Shown: positions 59,991 through 64,000 of the stretch, one piece after another | How the letters are laid out: every line of letters begins with the position of its first letter | Position numbering within the stretch: the stretch's first letter is position 1 | DNA from: Diphasiastrum complanatum | Lineage: Eukaryota; Streptophyta; Lycopodiopsida; Lycopodiales; Lycopodiaceae | Direction of reading: 5' to 3' | Length of the DNA stretch: 64,000 bases | NCBI GenBank assembly: GCA_029204225.1 | Contig: CM055096.1 | Span: 47,751,079-47,815,078 of the forward strand | Made by a program: the position numbers and the translations under genes | Notes under the pieces: model-generated | Seen by the model: only the letters and a program-made list of their open reading frames with translations | Database searches by the model: none | Told to the model about the DNA's origin: nothing

Positions 59991-60399
59991 AAAGAATTTT
60001 TTTTAATAAAGATGGCACCCTTCCAACTTATAGCCCATCAATTATATAAAAGAGGCACATTTTTGGCCTCCTTCAACAAGCAAAACTTCAACATGATGGT
60101 GTCTAATGCTCACCTATCCAAATTGGATGCATGATGGCTCAAAACAAATGCAATCCATCATATCTTTAAGCTTGTAATGAGAACCAACCAGACCCACATT
60201 TGATAAGTATTCATGCCCAAAATCTCCAGTAATACACTATTTTTTGATGTTTTGACCCCCCTAATGGTGTCCAATCCTAACCAAACTCCATGACAGCCTT
60301 AATACATCTTCATTACACCTTTGAAAACATTCATGCAAAATATTGGCTATGAATTTTGAGATCTACCACAACATTTGTCCGAAAATCATCATTTCATAG
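59991..60399. other. short unclassified stretch between Gyp5 and Cop10
   Basis: AT-rich, no feature recognised. Confidence 0.4.
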
Positions 60400-61453
60400 G
60401 TGATTATTCTAGATTGTCGACAATCATGCTCATTAGGCACAAATCAGAAGCCTTTGAATGTTTCAAAAGATTCAAGGCCATGGCTGAGACACAAACGTCT
60501 ACAAAAGTGAAAACTCTTTGAACAGATGGTGGCGGCGAATACCTCTCTAACGAGATGTCTGATCACTTTGAACATGACATTCGAAGATAGTTCACAACTT
60601 CCTATTCTCCTCAACAGAATGGAATTGTAGAAAGGAAGAATCGAACACTTCTCAACTCAGCCAGATCCATGCTACATCAAGTGCACCTACCTGCAAAGTT
60701 TTGGGTAGAAGCTACTGCCACAATCTATTACTTACAAAACATATCTAGCACTACAACCGTCAACAACAAAACTCCTTATGAAATATGGCATGGACACAAG
60801 CCTAGTGTCAACCATGGACACAAGCCCAATGTTAGCCATTTAAAAATCTTTGGTTGTGTACATTTTGTGCACATTCCTAAACATCTTAGGAAGAAGCTGG
60901 ATCATAGGATAAATAAATGTATTTTCATTGGCTATCCTGATGAACATAAAGCTGACAAAGTTTATGATCCATCCACCAATGTAGCATTTTTTTCTAGGGA
61001 TGTAATCTTTCAAGAACATGCATACTATGATTTTAAACAACCATCGATAACGATGCTATGTCATTTCATCCTATTTTACGTAGCATGGAATCTTTCAACG
61101 ATAATGTCTCTTCTACAGAACCCACAGCTACAGCTACAGAACTCGAACAACCGCCAATACTTGTCACCAGACCAGACCAAGCTAGATCGAACAGATTTGG
61201 ACAAATTCAAGAAGAAGCACCATTGCATTCTGGTCAACTAAATGTTCGCAGATCCTCATGGACTCGGACAGTTCCTGAGAGGTATACGCCTCAATCATTC
61301 TGGACTTCATTAGAAGAACCAGAGACCCTAGCCAAACCAATAAACTCCAAGGATATTATGAAGTGGCAAGAAGCTATGGAAAGCGAGTACAACTCACTTT
61401 TGATGAACCAGACCTGGACACTGGTCGACTTCCCCACTCACAAGAGATTGTAG
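60400..61453 (+). pseudogene. Cop10 copia integrase to start of RT
   Basis: Integrase core with GGGEYLSNEMSDHFEH, SYSPQQNGIVERKNRTLLNS, PAKFWVEATATIYYLQN and the C-terminal IFGCVHFVHIPK and CIFIGYPDEHK, with stops before 60669. A duplicated block GHKPSVNHGHKPNVSH occurs at 60790-60840. A second frame, 61058-61453, carries the linker and RT start (AMESEYNSLLMNQTWTLVD), cut at about 61453 near the Gyp4 LTR. Confidence 0.9.
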
Positions 61454-61495
61454 AAACAATAGTTTTTTCAGGGCACCAAGCTACGGGAATATGAT

Positions 61496-62237
61496 TGTAG
61501 TGGGTTTCTTTCCTTGCCTAACCTGAATCCAAGATATAGTCAATCTAGCATCAAAGAGACGGAGTTAGTTGTCACGCGTAGGTTCATTCCCATGAGAGCG
61601 ATAGTTTAGTTCAGATTTCAACATGAATGGAGGACTCACATCTATCTCTACATCCATTAACCCTACTCTTTAACACTACACATCCCTTAACACTTATAAT
61701 CCCTTAACACTACACATCCACAACAGAGATAGCTTACTCTTTCTCTCTCTCCCTTCCTCTCTCATAAAAAGTATAATAACATACAATCCCAATAACACTC
61801 GGATCCATGAGAGATGGAGGAAAAGTGATAGAGAGCAAGGACATTCATCAATCCATTTCTGAAGAGAACCAATCTACTTTATTGAAATGAGGAAATGAAC
61901 ATGAGGAGTAAATTGAGTTGGTCCCTTATTATAGTAGAGAGAAGGACCCTGGCCTCTAAATCCTATTGGTCTAGTCTTGCCTCTCTTTTTATTCAAATTT
62001 AAAAAAGTGTGAGAACCATCAAAATTGGAGGAAAACCCAACTTTATTCACTAACTTGACATTTAGGCCCTGCGACATTAAAAGTCCCGCAAAAAGACCTA
62101 AAGTCCTTTTATTAACTTTTAACTAATCAATCAAATAAGTGTGTGATCATCGGGTTGGACTTACACATGCAGGGTGCCAAATCCCTCTCACTTATTAACT
62201 AGGGTTAGGGACCTTGAGATCCGCAAACCCTCCAACA
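61496..62237 (-). mobile_element. Gyp4 3' LTR
   Basis: 742 bp on the minus strand, from TGTTGGAGGG (62237) to CCACTACA (61496). A purine-rich tract TTTTGGTGGGAGATAT (62254-62238) precedes it. The far end is inferred from the TG...CA rule and lacks a partner. Confidence 0.72.
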
Positions 62238-62369
62238 ATATCTCCCACCAAAACTGGTGACCGTCCCACGACACCTGCAACATGCAGTTATTGGGGACTT
62301 TTATTGGCTTCACGCCAAATCTTGATTAAATGATGATGCACCTTCTCCATAAAATCGAGGTGTGCAATA

Positions 62370-63998
62370 TTAAAATCCAAAGTGTGTGGCAGGAAACAAT
62401 GGTGGGCTCCAGCAATCCACTTTGAGGTTGTCCATGATGTGAAGCGTAGGCCACCAGCAACCTGATTGTAAAAGTTTGCGAACAGTAATATCTGTAGAGA
62501 AGTGTCCTCCACCCATGCCATCATGTGAAAACATGATTAAATATGGTACTTCATGCGGTAAAACACACCTTTGTAAAATATTATCTGATCCACAATGATA
62601 CGATTGTCCTGCAATTAATTGATAAGGTTGAGCCTTATGAATCAATTGTCTCTTCTGTACTTTTGTCAAGGAGTCATTCAGTTGTCCTAGCATCAGGTAC
62701 TCAACAACATCTGCTGCCCACTCAGATACTGCTTCAACATAGAACAATGCAGCATCTGGCAGTTCATCATCCACTTTAGTATTAACTGGTGCGGATTCAA
62801 TTTGTGAAACATGATCGGCTAGATAATGTTGCTTGCCCTTTCGAACCACAATTCGAAAGTCAAATTCAGTCAATAACAATAACCATCTTGCAATACGTCC
62901 AGTATTGCATGTCTTGTTTACCAAGTAAAGTAACGGTTGATAATCCGTATAAAATGCAAAGTGCGTGAGGTAGTGACGAAATTTTCGAACAGAAAAAATC
63001 ATGGCTAATGCCTTGCATTCTATTGTTGAATAATTCTTTTCTGGATCTGTAAGTTGTCTGCTTGCAAATCGTATAGGATAATCTTTCTTATAGTCACTTG
63101 GCTGCGTCAAAACTGATCCAATGGCATATTTTGAGGCATCCGTATGAACATGAAACTCTATCGTCCAATCTGGAAAACACAATATTGGTGCTGATGTTAA
63201 TGTTTTTTTTAATTTTTCAAAGGCTTCTAATGCTTTTACTATCCAAAGAGGAACAATAGTCAGTTTGTATATAGGTCATGCTAAATCCGCAAAGAAGAAA
63301 ATAAAGATTTGATAGTAGTTCGCATGGCCCATAAACACGTAAACTCCATGAATTATTGCTGGCGGTGGGAATTCCACAATAACTTTGATCTTAGAATAAT
63401 CCGTGGCAATACCATGTCTTAATATCACATGTCCAAGCACAACTCCGTGGGAAACCCATATATGACATTTTTCTGGATTTAGAGAAATCTGATATTTGCG
63501 GCATCTTTCAAATACTTTCTCCAATCGATCCAGGTAGTTTGTATCTGTACTATGAACTCCCAAGTCGTCCAAGTAAATTTCAAGAAATTTTTGCAGATAC
63601 TTTTTAAAAGCAAATTGCATTACTCTTTGGAATGAACTTGGTGTATTACAAAGTCCAAACGACATTACTTTGTAAGCATGGGTGCCCCATTTTGTTGCAA
63701 AAGCAGTTTTATGGTGATCGGCAGGTGCAATCTTAACTTGGTTGTAACCACTAAATTCATCCAGGAAACTATAAGCTTCTACTCCAGCAAGGCGATCCAA
63801 AATGCTTTCAGTAAAACATAACTGAAAGTGATCTTTTCGCGTCACTTTGTTCAACGCTTTGAGATTCACACAGATTCGCAATTTTTCATTTTTCTTAGGA
63901 ACAATGACATTTGGTGAAATCCATTCAGTATGCTTGATCTCATAAATGAAATCGACATCAAGCAATCTTTGAAGTTCTTTCTTTATCAGGTCCACCAC
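62370..63998 (-). pseudogene. Gyp4 gypsy RT, RNase H and integrase zinc finger, integrase core deleted
   Basis: 63998-63276 is RT: LRICVNLKALNKVTRKDHF, AYSFLDEFSGYNQVKI, MSFGLCNTPSSFQRVM, palm motif YLDD (LEIYLDDLGVHS), LNPEKCHIWVSHGVVLGH. After a frame change, 63182-62370 is RNase H (FHVHTDASKYAIGSVLTQP, RIARWLLLLTEFDFRI, HYLADHVSQIE) running into the integrase zinc-binding region (SHDGMGGGHFSTD, CWWPTL). The reading then leaves integrase near DCWSP and stops, so the DDE core is missing. The RT N-terminus continues past the window end. Confidence 0.93.
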
Positions 63999-64000
63999 AT

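Noticed and set aside
61454-61495. TGGTGCCCTGA near the Gyp4 LTR (minus strand) as a primer-binding site
   Set aside because: pol lies on the other side of this LTR, so this end should face flanking DNA, and the match to a tRNA end is not clear.

Overview
This is a stretch of a large, repeat-rich land-plant nuclear genome. The evidence is copia and gypsy retrotransposons with plant primer-binding sites (initiator-Met type TGGTATCAGAGC; Asp type TGGCGCCGTTGCCGG), a plastid-type phosphohexomutase gene with a G-box upstream, a plant-style organellar mTERF gene, and AT-rich intergenic DNA. A Penelope-like reverse-transcriptase relic and the heavy TE nesting fit a gymnosperm, fern or lycophyte better than a small-genome flowering plant, but that is inference and I cannot name the species.

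Only two host genes are visible. (1) The first two exons of a phosphoglucomutase/phosphomannomutase-family gene (minus strand, 4116-5291) join cleanly at a GT-AG intron; the remaining exons are not in the window, so the gene either has a very long second intron or is truncated. (2) An intact, intronless 663-codon mTERF-family gene lies at 36322-38313 (minus).

Layout. 1-2270: copia Cop1 (+). 2271-3985: unclassified DNA. 3988-5945: (GA)n, phosphohexomutase exons and upstream flank. 7038-8258: copia Cop2 (-), fused at about 8260 to a gypsy gag. 8260-12060: gypsy Gyp1 (-) with a long repeat-filled leader. 12061-12880: another gypsy gag (+). 12890-16383: gypsy Gyp2 (-). 16384-22750: unclassified and LTR-like DNA. 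23077-27439: copia Cop3 (+). 27440-28275: Penelope-like relic (-). 29205-32940: a hAT transposon (-), interrupted by a GGCGCC-rich insert. 33000-36300: nothing recognised. 39331-40236: copia Cop4 3' end. 41560-51775: copia Cop5 split by gypsy Gyp3 (41868-47375) and copia Cop6 (47376-50938). 51850-52666: second LTR of the Gyp2 family. 52667-54600: copia Cop7 (+) and Cop8 (-, sister of Cop3). 56300-58073: copia Cop9 (-). 58160-59990: gypsy Gyp5 (+). 60400-61453: copia Cop10 (+). 61496-64000: gypsy Gyp4 (-), running off the window.

Every retroelement is broken by stops, frameshifts, deletions or chimeric joins, so no autonomous element survives here. The most interesting pattern is in the untranslated leaders of the three Athila-like gypsy elements (Gyp1, Gyp2, Gyp3). 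Each carries a tandem array of short inverted repeats between the primer-binding site and gag. Gyp3's stem sequence differs entirely from that of Gyp1/Gyp2, so the architecture may be conserved although the bases are not. Gyp3 also has LTRs and gag but no pol, as in TR-GAG-type non-autonomous elements.
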